Assembly: GCA_027486795.1 (NCBI GenBank)
Contig: JAIXOI010000035.1
Coordinates: 212,082-276,081 of the forward strand
Direction: 5' to 3'
DNA length: 64,000 nt
From: Sphingobacteriales bacterium
GTDB taxonomy: Bacteria > Bacteroidota > Bacteroidia > Chitinophagales > CAIOSU01
Of the stretch, positions 1 to 8,258 are shown piece after piece; the stretch's first letter is position 1, and every line of letters starts with the position of its first letter. Under the pieces are notes generated by a model. It was not told where the DNA came from, made no database searches, and saw only the letters and a list, made by a program, of their open reading frames with translations. A program made the translations under genes and the position numbers.

Positions 1-392
1 TACCAACGAATGCCTGCCATGATAGCCGCACCCAAAAGCCCACCTATAAAATTACCTTGCCCTGATGCAAGCCAAGCTTGGGGGTTAACAATGCGCTCAT
101 CAAAATTAAGTACCAAGTCAAGTATCTTAAAACCAATAATAAAGCCCATGATGCCGTTGGAAATTAGCTCAAACGGAGTTGCAGGAGCGCCAACCTCAAC
201 TACCTTGAAATAGCTTTTAAGTAGTCCTAGTTTTTCTTTGCGCTTCAAATCGCGGTACAAGAAAAAGGCGGCACCCATAAACGCCAAAGCCATAAAGAAA
301 CCAAAGCTTTGGAAAAGCTTAAGTGCTGGTATCTCGATACCAAAAACATCGGAAAAGAGATAATATAAATTGGCGTATGAACGTGAAAACAT
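1..392 (-). CDS. lgt: Prolipoprotein diacylglyceryl transferase, 3' part cut by window edge
   Basis: Only the first ~130 residues are present; the gene runs off the left end. It reads as a polytopic membrane protein beginning MFSRSYANLYYLFSDVFG, with hydrophobic segments around residues 20-45 and 85-125 and a GNFIGGLLGA stretch near the cut. This matches the N-terminal part of the Bacteroidota form of Lgt, the inner-membrane enzyme that transfers diacylglycerol from phosphatidylglycerol to the lipobox cysteine of prolipoproteins. The catalytic core lies outside the window, so the name rests on the N-terminal pattern. It starts 12 bases after the mtaB stop on the same strand and is probably co-transcribed with it. 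Confidence 0.7.
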   Translation of the reverse strand, partial: MFSRSYANLYYLFSDVFGIEIPALKLFQSFGFFMALAFMGAAFFLYRDLKRKEKLGLLKSYFKVVEVGAPATPFELISNGIMGFIIGFKILDLVLNFDERIVNPQAWLASGQGNFIGGLLGAAIMAGIRW

Positions 393-404
393 AATGGTAA
401 GTGC

Positions 405-1742
405 TTAAATGGTGATTTTGTGGTTTTCGGTGAAGCCCTTTAAAAGCACATCTCCGCTATCGTCTATTGCCGTTAAGCATACTGTTTCAATGGTATTTCC
501 TTTACTCATTACATACGGGCGTTTAACCTTTACATAATTATCGGTAAATCCCTGCATATATTGTCCATCGGCTTCTGTTTCCCATAACACGGGCCGCTGC
601 TCGCCCAAGTGCTGCTCGTAAAAGTATCGGCGTTTTTTTTCGCTTAAAATCCGGAGCATTTCGTTTCGGCGGCGGCGCTCTTGCATGGGCACCACATTGC
701 CCATTTCAGCTGCAGGCGTGTTCACACGTTCGCTATAAGTAAACACGTGCAAATAACTAACATTCAATTGATTAACGAAATTAAATGTCTCTAAAAAATC
801 TTCTGCCGTCTCGCCTGGGAAACCTACAATTACATCCACACCAATGCAGCAATGCGGCATCAATCGTTTAATGGTTGCAACCCGCTCGGTATACAATTCG
901 CGTTGGTAACGGCGGCGCATGTCCTTTAAAACTTTATTGCTGCCCGATTGAAGTGGGATATGGAAATGGGGCATAAAGCGCTTGCTGCCTGCAATAAATG
1001 TTATAATCTCATCAGTAAGCAAATTAGGCTCGATAGAAGATATGCGGAAACGCTCAATGCCTTTAACTTTATCTAGCTCGCGAATCAAATCAATGAATGC
1101 TTCCTCGCTCTTCTTGGCTCCGCTAACCCCTTTTCCAAAATCACCGATATTAACCCCGGTAAGCACCACTTCTTTGGCGGTGCTTTGGGCTATTTCATGG
1201 GCCTGCTTAATTACGGCCTCAATGCGCGGGCTGCGGCTGCGTCCACGTGCTAGCGGTATAGTACAAAACGTGCAGCTATAGTCGCAACCATCTTGCACTT
1301 TCAAGAAAGTACGGGTGCGGTCGCCAAACGAATAAGCATCGGTAAAAAAGTCAACTTCTTCAATGGCGCAGGCATGCACTTCAGCCACTTCTTGCTCAGG
1401 GGCTAAAGCCTCTATATGCTGTACTACGTTAAATTTCTCTTTAGCGCCCAGCACCAAATCAACGCCTTTGAATGCGGCAATTTCTTCGGGCTTCAACTGG
1501 GCATAGCAACCAATAACCACTATTTTGGCATCGGGTGCTTGGCGGCGGGTTTTGTTTACCAAGTGCCGGCATTTGCGATCGGCAAACTCGGTTACACTGC
1601 AAGTATTGATAACGTAAACACTAGCATCTTCATTAAACTCCACCTTCTGGTAGCCCGCATCCGCAAAGCTGCGGCCAATAGCCGAAGTCTCTGAGTAATT
1701 CAGTTTGCAACCAAACGTGTGAAATGCTACGCTTTTATTCAT
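405..1742 (-). CDS. mtaB: tRNA (N6-L-threonylcarbamoyladenosine(37)-C2)-methylthiotransferase MtaB
   Basis: A radical-SAM methylthiotransferase that converts t6A37 to ms2t6A37 in tRNAs reading ANN codons. The 445-residue length is normal. The N-terminal UPF0004 domain carries cluster cysteines C12 (FGCKLNYSE), C48 (NTCSVTE) and C79 (IGCYAQ). The radical-SAM cluster is C153-x3-C157-x2-C160 (GCDYSCTFC), and a C-terminal TRAM-like region follows. The FGCKLN N terminus separates MtaB from MiaB and RimO. The chosen ATG lies five bases after a TAnnTTTG promoter element, so the mRNA is probably leaderless or nearly so. lgt follows 12 bases downstream. Confidence 0.93.
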   Translation of the reverse strand: MNKSVAFHTFGCKLNYSETSAIGRSFADAGYQKVEFNEDASVYVINTCSVTEFADRKCRHLVNKTRRQAPDAKIVVIGCYAQLKPEEIAAFKGVDLVLGAKEKFNVVQHIEALAPEQEVAEVHACAIEEVDFFTDAYSFGDRTRTFLKVQDGCDYSCTFCTIPLARGRSRSPRIEAVIKQAHEIAQSTAKEVVLTGVNIGDFGKGVSGAKKSEEAFIDLIRELDKVKGIERFRISSIEPNLLTDEIITFIAGSKRFMPHFHIPLQSGSNKVLKDMRRRYQRELYTERVATIKRLMPHCCIGVDVIVGFPGETAEDFLETFNFVNQLNVSYLHVFTYSERVNTPAAEMGNVVPMQERRRRNEMLRILSEKKRRYFYEQHLGEQRPVLWETEADGQYMQGFTDNYVKVKRPYVMSKGNTIETVCLTAIDDSGDVLLKGFTENHKITI

Positions 1743-1747
1743 CGGGG

Positions 1748-1755
1748 CAAAGATA
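1748..1755 (-). promoter_or_regulatory. mtaB -7 promoter element (TATCTTTG)
   Basis: Read on the minus strand this is TATCTTTG, an exact match to the Bacteroidota -7 consensus TAnnTTTG. It ends five bases before the mtaB ATG, so transcription would start at or next to the start codon. I could not identify a convincing -33 TTTG element. Confidence 0.5.
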
Positions 1756-1770
1756 GTTACTTTGGCTTTG

Positions 1771-1816
1771 ATAGTCCATTGTTTAAAAGGTTAAGGTAGT
1801 TTAACAAATGGACTAT
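1771..1816. repeat. Imperfect inverted repeat between mtaB and the toxin gene
   Basis: ATAGTCCATT at 1771-1780 is exactly complementary to AATGGACTAT at 1807-1816, and the arms extend imperfectly to about 17 bases around a ~12-base loop. It lies just downstream of the toxin-antitoxin pair, so it may act as their terminator. The arm sequence resembles units of the heptad repeats seen elsewhere in the window. Confidence 0.6.
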
Positions 1817-1829
1817 TGGCAAAAGTAAC

Positions 1830-2294
1830 TCAGTCAACCTCGCCAACTGTAGATAAAATATGCGCACGCAATTTATCATCAATCCTAAATCCATTGGTGA
1901 TAATGGTATCTAAAATTGGCTTTAGCTCCGATAACACACCTTTATTTTTAGCCTGAGCAAGCATCCCTAATGTGCCGGTATAATTCAAATCCAGATCGCT
2001 GGCTACCTTTCTGGCTTTATTGTCATCCAAAATTAAAAGACTAACTGCTTCAGTTTCCATCGCATAGGCTATTGCACTAGCCTCACCTTTATCAATCAAT
2101 GAGTTAAGTAGGCTTAAAAACTTTTTATCGCTTACAGGCTCAATAGTAATCCAATTAGGAAGTTCAAGGCCAAATTCTTCTGCAATTTCAGGGGTTATAT
2201 TAACAGTGCCATACATTGCCTTTAGAACTTGCAACAAATTCGCTTTAGAGAGAACGATAAGACAGCTAGTATCTGCTATTATTACCTCACGCAT
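1830..2294 (-). CDS. DUF3368 PIN-like domain protein, putative toxin
   Basis: About 154 residues from the chosen ATG (MREVIIADTSCLIVLSK). The N-terminal acidic motif IIADTS and later acidic residues (GEASAIAYA near residue 78, LLILDD near residue 93) fit the PIN-fold nuclease layout of DUF3368 proteins, which are usually toxins. An upstream in-frame start would give six more residues (MTMTSK) and a longer overlap. I prefer the start that overlaps the UPF0175 stop by eight bases (ATGCGTGA), typical of translational coupling. The partner identity supports a type II toxin-antitoxin role, with RNA cleavage as the presumed activity. The actual target is not visible from sequence. Confidence 0.75.
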   Translation of the reverse strand: MREVIIADTSCLIVLSKANLLQVLKAMYGTVNITPEIAEEFGLELPNWITIEPVSDKKFLSLLNSLIDKGEASAIAYAMETEAVSLLILDDNKARKVASDLDLNYTGTLGMLAQAKNKGVLSELKPILDTIITNGFRIDDKLRAHILSTVGEVD

Positions 2295-2508
2295 TTTTGA
2301 GGTCATGGTCAAAATCTTCTAAAGTGGAAGAAAAAACAGATACTCCATACTTACCAACAACTTCTATGAAAGTCTTTTTCGATAAGCCTGCAATTGCAGC
2401 CGCTTGACCGAGTGACAGTTTGCCGCTCTCATAAAGCTTGCCCCCTAGAAGTATTAAAACCTCATTTTCATCCAACGAATCAGGTATCTGTATTTGCAGT
2501 GTTTTCAT
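2287..2508 (-). CDS. UPF0175 family protein, putative antitoxin
   Basis: A 73-residue protein with an N-terminal beta-like stretch (MKTLQIQIPDSLDENEV) and a helix-turn-helix-like segment LSLGQAAAIAGLSKKTFIE in the middle, as in UPF0175 proteins. These are small DNA-binding proteins commonly encoded upstream of DUF3368 toxins. The gene overlaps the downstream toxin start, consistent with coupled translation and an antitoxin that also autoregulates. A TAAGTTTG element lies eight bases before the ATG. Antitoxin function is inferred from family and gene pairing. Confidence 0.75.
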   Translation of the reverse strand: MKTLQIQIPDSLDENEVLILLGGKLYESGKLSLGQAAAIAGLSKKTFIEVVGKYGVSVFSSTLEDFDHDLKNA

Positions 2509-2516
2509 TTGGCCAG

Positions 2517-2524
2517 CAAACTTA
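2517..2524 (-). promoter_or_regulatory. Toxin-antitoxin -7 promoter element (TAAGTTTG)
   Basis: The minus-strand TAAGTTTG fits TAnnTTTG and ends eight bases before the UPF0175 ATG, giving a very short leader. There is no clear -33 element. Confidence 0.4.
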
Positions 2525-2647
2525 TTTAATAAATATAACGCGGTATTACACTAAAAAGTACTCACGATTACTATTCAAAGATACCACCTCCATTTGAGAA
2601 TGTGCTAATTTCTAAGCGCTTAAGACGAAGGGGAAAAGACCATAAGT

Positions 2648-3391
2648 TTACCAACTACCTCCAGCACCGCCTCCACTTGAGCCGCCGCCGCCGAAGCCAC
2701 CAAAGCCACCTCCACCGCCGCCACTGAAACCGCCGCCACCAGAGTAACCACCAAAACCACCTCCGGTCATTATCCAGCCACCGCCGCCGCCACGCCCCCC
2801 TTTATTCCTGAAAAAGATGAAAACCAGCATAAACAATACAAATGGAATCAACTTAACCCAGGTTGTTTTCTTGTTGGCTTTGCTAGTTGGCGATTTTACA
2901 TCGGCTGCCGTATACTCGCCAGTGGCAAGCTTCATGATAATGTTAGTAGCCTCATCAACACCCTCGTAATATTGCCCTTGCTTAAATGCCGGCAACAAAT
3001 TATCGTCCACTATCCTTTTAGCCAAAATATCGGGCAACCAACCTTCGGTGCCACTGCCAGTAGCAATATAGGTATTGCGCTTAGCTGGATCGATAATCAA
3101 TAACACCCCATTATCAAGCCCTTTTTGCCCTATACCCCACTTTTCAATAATATCGGTGCCATATTCGTTCAGTTCGCGGTCGATACTGTTTTGGGTAATA
3201 ACCACAATTTGGGTAGAGTTGGTATTATTGAAGTTTACCAACTTGGCTTCCAAGGTGCTACGCTGGGCTACACTAAACAACTGAGCCCAATCGTTTACTA
3301 AAGTACTGGATTTATCTGGCGTATCTTGGGCTTCCGCCACAAAGGTGGCAAACAGCAAAAGCAAGCCCCATATAGCTTTACCTCTAATCAT
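2648..3391 (-). CDS. TPM domain protein with glycine-rich tail (YgcG-like)
   Basis: About 247 residues from MIRGKAIWG. A signal peptide (hydrophobic segment ending VAEAQ) is followed by a TPM domain of ~130 residues containing VNDWAQLFS and DNGVLLIIDP, then a transmembrane segment (LIPFVLFMLVFIFF) and a tail of ~45 residues built almost wholly of glycine and serine. This is the YgcG/TPM_phosphatase architecture of an envelope protein whose biochemical role is not settled. The start overlaps the upstream TPM gene stop by eight bases (ATGATTAG). Longer in-frame starts exist but would put extra residues before the signal peptide. It is the last gene of a LemA-TPM-TPM operon. Confidence 0.85.
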   Translation of the reverse strand: MIRGKAIWGLLLLFATFVAEAQDTPDKSSTLVNDWAQLFSVAQRSTLEAKLVNFNNTNSTQIVVITQNSIDRELNEYGTDIIEKWGIGQKGLDNGVLLIIDPAKRNTYIATGSGTEGWLPDILAKRIVDDNLLPAFKQGQYYEGVDEATNIIMKLATGEYTAADVKSPTSKANKKTTWVKLIPFVLFMLVFIFFRNKGGRGGGGGWIMTGGGFGGYSGGGGFSGGGGGGFGGFGGGGSSGGGAGGSW

Positions 3392-3827
3392 GATGGTAAG
3401 ATATGTTGTCATCCAATTCGTTAGCATCTTCTTTCTGGTAAGGGAAATACGTTTTTAGCTGCTGCCCTGCTTGCAAAATGCCTTCTGAAAGGCCTTGCGC
3501 AAAACGTCCCTCCTTGAAATGGGCTTGCATTACATCACGGGTCTGCTGCCAAAAGTTGGCCGGTACTTTTTCGTTGATTCCTTTACCACCATAAATAGCG
3601 AACTTCTTATCCTCAACCGCTAAGTAGATGATAACTCCATTGTGGAGCTCGGTTACATCCATTTTGAGGATATCAAACAATGCTATGGCTCGTTCAAGCG
3701 CATCGCCTTTGCATTTTTCCTCTAAGTGCACCCGTATCTCGCCCGACGTGGCTTTCTCGGCATCACGAATGGCTTGAACGATTTGCTCGCTCTCGGCAAC
3801 GGTAAAGAAATCTTTAGCTTTCGGCAT
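3384..3827 (-). CDS. TPM domain protein without signal peptide
   Basis: A 147-residue protein made of a single TPM domain (SGEIRVHLEEK near residue 30, NGVIIYLAVEDKKFAIYGG near residue 63). It has no signal peptide and no membrane segment, so unlike its downstream paralogue it probably stays in the cytoplasm. It starts two bases after the lemA stop and ends inside the start of the next TPM gene. The tight packing of LemA with two different TPM proteins is a common Bacteroidota arrangement. The molecular function of this soluble form is unknown. Confidence 0.82.
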   Translation of the reverse strand: MPKAKDFFTVAESEQIVQAIRDAEKATSGEIRVHLEEKCKGDALERAIALFDILKMDVTELHNGVIIYLAVEDKKFAIYGGKGINEKVPANFWQQTRDVMQAHFKEGRFAQGLSEGILQAGQQLKTYFPYQKEDANELDDNISYHHD

Positions 3828-3829
3828 TG

Positions 3830-4420
3830 TTAAAATTTCACTTCAGGTACAGTATCGGCGCCTTCCTTAGCCTCGAAGTTTGGTTTCTTCTGGAATCCGA
3901 ACATACCCGCCAAAATGTTTTTAGGGAAGGTAAGTACATTTGAGTTGTAGTTTTTAACCGCAGCAGTATAATCTTGGCGAGCCTTGGTAATACGGTTTTC
4001 GGCCCCTTCCAAAGCAATCATCAAATCTTGGTAAGCCTTGGTGGTTTTCAAATCAGGATAACGCTCCACAGTAACCAATAGCTTTGAAAGCGAAGAGCTC
4101 AATTGGTTTTGGGCCGCTTCAAATTTAGCCATGGTTTCTGGTGTAAGATCATCGGCATTGATATTGATGCTAGTAGCATTGCTGCGGGCTTCAATTACAC
4201 CCATTAAAGTTGATTGCTCAAAATCGCCAGAACCTTTTATGGTGCTTACCAAGTTGGGAATCAAATCGGCCCTGCGCTGATATTGTACCTGAACATTTGC
4301 CCAAGACTCTTCAACACTCAAACTCGTGTTTACCAATGAGTTGTAACCGCTTACGCCGCATCCACCAAAAAGCAAAATTACGGCAAGAATAACCAAACCA
4401 ATTTTTAAGCCTGTGCTCAT
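3830..4420 (-). CDS. lemA: LemA family protein
   Basis: 196 residues. An N-terminal membrane segment (LVILAVILLFGGCG) is followed by the LemA four-helix domain with the signature VEESWANVQVQYQRRADLIPN and a late NYNSNVLTFPKN motif. LemA proteins are membrane-anchored with an exposed helical domain. The LFGGC sequence at the end of the hydrophobic segment could also be a lipobox, but it is not a strong one. First gene of the LemA-TPM-TPM operon. The physiological role is not established from sequence. Confidence 0.9.
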   Translation of the reverse strand: MSTGLKIGLVILAVILLFGGCGVSGYNSLVNTSLSVEESWANVQVQYQRRADLIPNLVSTIKGSGDFEQSTLMGVIEARSNATSININADDLTPETMAKFEAAQNQLSSSLSKLLVTVERYPDLKTTKAYQDLMIALEGAENRITKARQDYTAAVKNYNSNVLTFPKNILAGMFGFQKKPNFEAKEGADTVPEVKF

Positions 4421-4576
4421 AATGTTATTGTCTTTTTAAGTTAAATCTCTTTTGTTGTTTATAGATTGTAATGCAAACTACGGGAAAAAAGTTGCCAATT
4501 TCATTAAACGAAATTGTGAACTACGTTAATGTCGATTGAAATAAGGAAATATTTTGAGCTTATCAATCCAAAACCC

Positions 4577-7315
4577 TTATAATGTGCCCTTCAAAACCTC
4601 CAACGCCTTATTCAAATTCTTACTCGCTTCGCTTACCCAACTAGGTATGTCATCTAAATTAGTTAATCCGTTGGCGTTTTCTTCAATCTGTTTCAATCGG
4701 CTTAATGTTTGCGAAAGGCCTAAATAGGTTGCAGATGATTTCATTTTGTGCGCTACCCCTCGTACACGGGTCCAGTTCGCTTCTTTGGTAAATGCCTCCA
4801 GCTTTTGCAGCTCATCGGGCGTTTCCGTTAAAAGGAGCTGCACTATTTGTTTGCGCAATTTTTCGTTACCACCAGTAATGCGGTCAAGGTAAGTCAAGTC
4901 CAATACCTCCAACGATTGCGCCTCTTCGTTGTTTCGGGCTGTGGTTATAGCCCCTGGTTTTACTGAGTCTTTATAATAAAGCAAGGCCAATATTTTATCG
5001 TGCAAGTGCTGTGGCTCAAATGGTTTTGATATATAATCGTTCATGCCCGCTTCAATGCACTTATCAGCTTCGCCAGTAGTAGCAAAAGCCGTCATGGCCA
5101 AAATTGGCACATCGCTGGCTGGCGGAATAAACCGCTTGCGAATAAATCGGGTAGCCTCCAACCCATCCATTTCGGGCATTTGCACATCCATTAACACTAT
5201 ATCAAAAGAGCGCTGTTGCAACATTTCTACCGCAATACGGCCATTTTCGGCTATATCGGTTTCTATATTTTTCCACCATTGATGCAACATCTCGTTGGCT
5301 ACTAACTGGTTAAGCTTCTTATCTTCAACTATTAGTATACGCTTCTGCCCTATGTCCGTCACGTTAAACCCGCTGTTCGGGCCGCTCTCCATGGGCTTAT
5401 CGGCCACTGCCCCACCCTTTTTGTACTTAAATATTACATTAAAGCTAGAGCCACTGCCAATTTTGCTCCTCACCGAAATGGTACCACCTTGCAACTCTAC
5501 AAATTGGCGCGTAATGGTAAGCCCTAGGCCCGTACCTTCTGCTTTTCTGTTCAGCTCTTGGTTTAGCTGCGTAAAGCTACTAAACACGCTATCTAGCTTA
5601 TCGGCAGGTATACCGATGCCAGTATCTTCAACCGTAAAACTGATTACGTAGTCGTCCTCTATTTTCTCAAGCAGTTTTACTTTAAGTTTCACAAAGCCAT
5701 AGTCAGTAAACTTAACGGCATTACTCAATAGGTTTATCAGTATTTGCTTCAACCTTAGTGGGTCTCCTACCAGTGCCTCGGGCAGCTCTGGGTCGGCCTC
5801 TAGGTGTAGTTCTATTTTCTTATCGGCGGCTTTAAACCGCAGGGTGCTGATGATTTGTTGTAAAACGCTACCCAAGTGAAAATCAACGGACTCGAAAATA
5901 ATTTTGCCTGCTTCAATTTTCGTAAAATCCAGGATGTCGTTTATCAACTCCAACAAATGTTCCGAAGAGGTTCGTATGCCAGTTATGTATTCGCGCTGAC
6001 GCTCATCAATGTTGGTTTGCTGCAGCAAGTGGGTTAACCCATTAATAGCATTAATAGGAGTGCGTATTTCGTGGCTCATATTGGCCAAAAAACGTTCTTT
6101 CATTTTGGCCGACCGTTGGGCAATTTCTTTTTCTTTTACCAGTTCCTCCCCTCTTCGCTTTTCTGTAATGTCCCTAATGGTACCTTGGTAACCCATTAAT
6201 TTACCTTCATTGGAGTGCCAAAGCGAGGCGGTAATCATGCAATCTATTTTGGTGCCGTCTTTCCGGCGCAGCTTCAATTCAAAGTCTCTTACAAACCCTT
6301 TCTCCTCAATCTCTTTTTTGAACTTCACCCGCTCAAAAGGATTGAGGTAAATATCGCGTACATTGAGTTTTTTCATTTCCTCATGCTCATAGCCAAATAT
6401 CTCCAAAGTAGCTTTGTTGAAATCGGCAAAGTGACCATCCCTACTAGTTATGTAAATAGCATCGCGGCTTTGCTCAAACAAGCTGTGGTACTTTTCCTCG
6501 CTCTTTTTTAATGCCTCTTCAATACGTTTCCTACCCGATATGTCTTGAATGGTACCGACAATAATTTTCCTATCGAGACTATCTTCATGGCTCGAGCGCA
6601 CCCGCAAGTTTATTTGTTTAATGGTAAGGTCTGATAACAATACAGCTATATCGATATTAAAATCGCTGTTGTCCTCAATTGCCTGACGAAAAGTCTCCAT
6701 GACGGTGCGCCGGTCGTTCTCCACCACCACATCCAGAAAATCGCGAATGGACATCCGCTTTTTGTTGATTGGAAGCTCCAAAATACCCAATGCTTGCAAC
6801 GACCAGAAGAAAACCATATTGAACGCATCGTACTCCCAATGCCCCAATTGGGCTATGGCCTGCGCCTCCACCAACTTGTCTTTATAGGTTTTTATCTCGA
6901 GGGCATACTGCTCAACTTGGTGCTGCAGCGAGAACCTTTCTATGGCATAGTATATACTTCTGTCAAGTTGCTTATAATCATGTTGGCCCTTTACTATAAA
7001 ATCTTGGGCGCCAGCTTTTATGGCCGTGCGCCGTAGCTCTTCTGTTTGGTGGCCCGAAAATGCTATTATTGCTTGCTTTCCTTTGTGTTCTCTAATAAAC
7101 TCAAATGAAATCTCGTTGTTGCTATCTGGTAGGTTTATATCCAGCAACACAATATCGGCTTTGTGTTGCGCCAAGTAAGCTTTTGCCCCCGAAAGTTTAT
7201 CAAACTCAACCAAGGTAACTTCTTCACCGAACAATTGCTTTAAGGCACGTTTCAGCAGCAGTGCATCGGCCTCGTTATCTTCTGCTACCAGTATATTCAG
7301 GTGTTGACCAGTCAT
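4577..7315 (-). CDS. Hybrid sensor histidine kinase, REC-PAS-PAS-HisKA-HATPase-REC-HPt
   Basis: 912 residues with seven recognisable modules. An N-terminal receiver domain (phospho-acceptor D59 in LLDINLPDS) is followed by two PAS domains (about 160-265 and 275-390; the second has the clearer FGYEHEEM motif). The dimerisation domain carries H415 in NMSHEIRTP, and the ATPase domain has N-box LSNAVKF (~531), DTGIGIP (~564) and GTGLGL (~594). A second receiver (D710 in VLMDVQMPEMDG) and a C-terminal HPt domain (H856 in VAHKMKSSA) complete it. All phosphotransfer residues are present. There is no transmembrane segment, so sensing is cytoplasmic, and the N-terminal receiver makes it a node within a larger phosphorelay. 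No response-regulator gene is adjacent. Confidence 0.92.
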   Translation of the reverse strand: MTGQHLNILVAEDNEADALLLKRALKQLFGEEVTLVEFDKLSGAKAYLAQHKADIVLLDINLPDSNNEISFEFIREHKGKQAIIAFSGHQTEELRRTAIKAGAQDFIVKGQHDYKQLDRSIYYAIERFSLQHQVEQYALEIKTYKDKLVEAQAIAQLGHWEYDAFNMVFFWSLQALGILELPINKKRMSIRDFLDVVVENDRRTVMETFRQAIEDNSDFNIDIAVLLSDLTIKQINLRVRSSHEDSLDRKIIVGTIQDISGRKRIEEALKKSEEKYHSLFEQSRDAIYITSRDGHFADFNKATLEIFGYEHEEMKKLNVRDIYLNPFERVKFKKEIEEKGFVRDFELKLRRKDGTKIDCMITASLWHSNEGKLMGYQGTIRDITEKRRGEELVKEKEIAQRSAKMKERFLANMSHEIRTPINAINGLTHLLQQTNIDERQREYITGIRTSSEHLLELINDILDFTKIEAGKIIFESVDFHLGSVLQQIISTLRFKAADKKIELHLEADPELPEALVGDPLRLKQILINLLSNAVKFTDYGFVKLKVKLLEKIEDDYVISFTVEDTGIGIPADKLDSVFSSFTQLNQELNRKAEGTGLGLTITRQFVELQGGTISVRSKIGSGSSFNVIFKYKKGGAVADKPMESGPNSGFNVTDIGQKRILIVEDKKLNQLVANEMLHQWWKNIETDIAENGRIAVEMLQQRSFDIVLMDVQMPEMDGLEATRFIRKRFIPPASDVPILAMTAFATTGEADKCIEAGMNDYISKPFEPQHLHDKILALLYYKDSVKPGAITTARNNEEAQSLEVLDLTYLDRITGGNEKLRKQIVQLLLTETPDELQKLEAFTKEANWTRVRGVAHKMKSSATYLGLSQTLSRLKQIEENANGLTNLDDIPSWVSEASKNLNKALEVLKGTL

Positions 7316-7444
7316 AGCTTCTATCTTGTTGCCGAATATAATAAATAGTATGTTGCTATACCAAGAACCAGTTTCATTTTAGTGGTGAAGGATACAGTGG
7401 CCAAAAATTGTCGGCTGATTATAACCAGCCGGAGCAAGAAAAAA

Positions 7445-8164
7445 CTACAACAAAGAAAGCCTTACCAAATAAGTGAAATTCTCGCCAGCATCGAGCAGCT
7501 CAACGTCGTATCCGCATTCATATGCTATGTCGGTAAGTGTAACACTATCAATAAACAACCATGGAAATCCGGGCCCTTTTACGTCCTTATAGGTCATTTG
7601 ATACCTAACCTCGCCGTAATAGTCCCTATCCATTGGTATACTAATGGAACCGTCCTTTTCCGTATAAATGTACTCTATATCGGAAGTGTCAAAAATAATA
7701 TGCCCACCCGGTGACAAATACTGCTTTGCTTGTTTCAACCATTCGGCAAGGCCAGTTAGGTTACCCGTAATTCCTATGCCATTCATCATCATCAATATGG
7801 TATCGAATTTTTCATCACCCAAACCAGCTAAATCAGTACCTCTGGCATCTAGCACTCCCCTAGCTTTCATTACCTCAATTGCTCCGGGCGAGATATCAGC
7901 CGCCACCACCTCTACTCCAATTTTTTGCAGTTCAAGGGCATGGCAACCGGCACCGGCGCCCAAATCGAGCACACGGCCAAAGCAGTTTTCAATTGCCATC
8001 TGTTCTAAAGCGTTCATCTCCTCCCAGTTTCTAAAAAGAAGCTTTACAGGTATTACATCATCCTCGGCTATGTCGCAGTGCACCGTAATGTTTGCCTTTT
8101 CATCGGGAAAGCGAAGATAATCAAGCATGGCTTGACCCATCGGGTCTTGGTCGGGAAGGAGCAT
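7445..8164 (-). CDS. Class I SAM-dependent methyltransferase
   Basis: About 239 residues. The glycine-rich SAM motif I is VLDLGAGAGCHALEL near residue 65, followed by VVAADISPGAIE (acidic residue binding the ribose) and a motif near ILMMMNGIG, as in methyltransferase fold families 11/25. The substrate cannot be read from sequence. I use the start MLLPDQDPMGQ. A longer ORF upstream would include 26 residues without homology, and the truncated copy at 11.4-11.65 kb begins at the same methionine. A TATTTTTG element sits five bases before this ATG. The neighbouring T9SS gene has its own terminator, so this is probably a single-gene unit. Confidence 0.8.
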   Translation of the reverse strand: MLLPDQDPMGQAMLDYLRFPDEKANITVHCDIAEDDVIPVKLLFRNWEEMNALEQMAIENCFGRVLDLGAGAGCHALELQKIGVEVVAADISPGAIEVMKARGVLDARGTDLAGLGDEKFDTILMMMNGIGITGNLTGLAEWLKQAKQYLSPGGHIIFDTSDIEYIYTEKDGSISIPMDRDYYGEVRYQMTYKDVKGPGFPWLFIDSVTLTDIAYECGYDVELLDAGENFTYLVRLSLL

Positions 8165-8169
8165 GATGC

Positions 8170-8177
8170 AAAAATAA
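8170..8177 (-). promoter_or_regulatory. Methyltransferase -7 promoter element (TATTTTTG)
   Basis: The minus-strand TATTTTTG matches TAnnTTTG and ends five bases upstream of the ATG at 8164. A TTG at 8201-8203 (minus strand) could be the -33 element, though the 23-base spacing is slightly long. It excludes the longer ORF as the translated form. Confidence 0.45.
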
Positions 8178-8208
8178 TGAACTAAGCCTTTAAATTGTTC
8201 AATAAAAA

Positions 8209-8237
8209 AGCAGCCACACTTAAAGTATGGCTGCTTA
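8209..8237 (-). terminator. Rho-independent terminator of the T9SS cargo gene
   Basis: Arms AAGCAGCCA (8209-8217) and TGGCTGCTT (8229-8237) form a 9-bp stem. On the minus strand a T-run follows the stem, just after the stop of the gene ending at 8259. Confidence 0.85.
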
Positions 8238-8258
8238 CCCAACTTATCATTTCAAATT

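Noticed and set aside
7382..7714. Plus-strand 110-codon frame near the methyltransferase
   Set aside because: It overlaps the 3' end of the methyltransferase gene antisense and has no recognisable domain or promoter.
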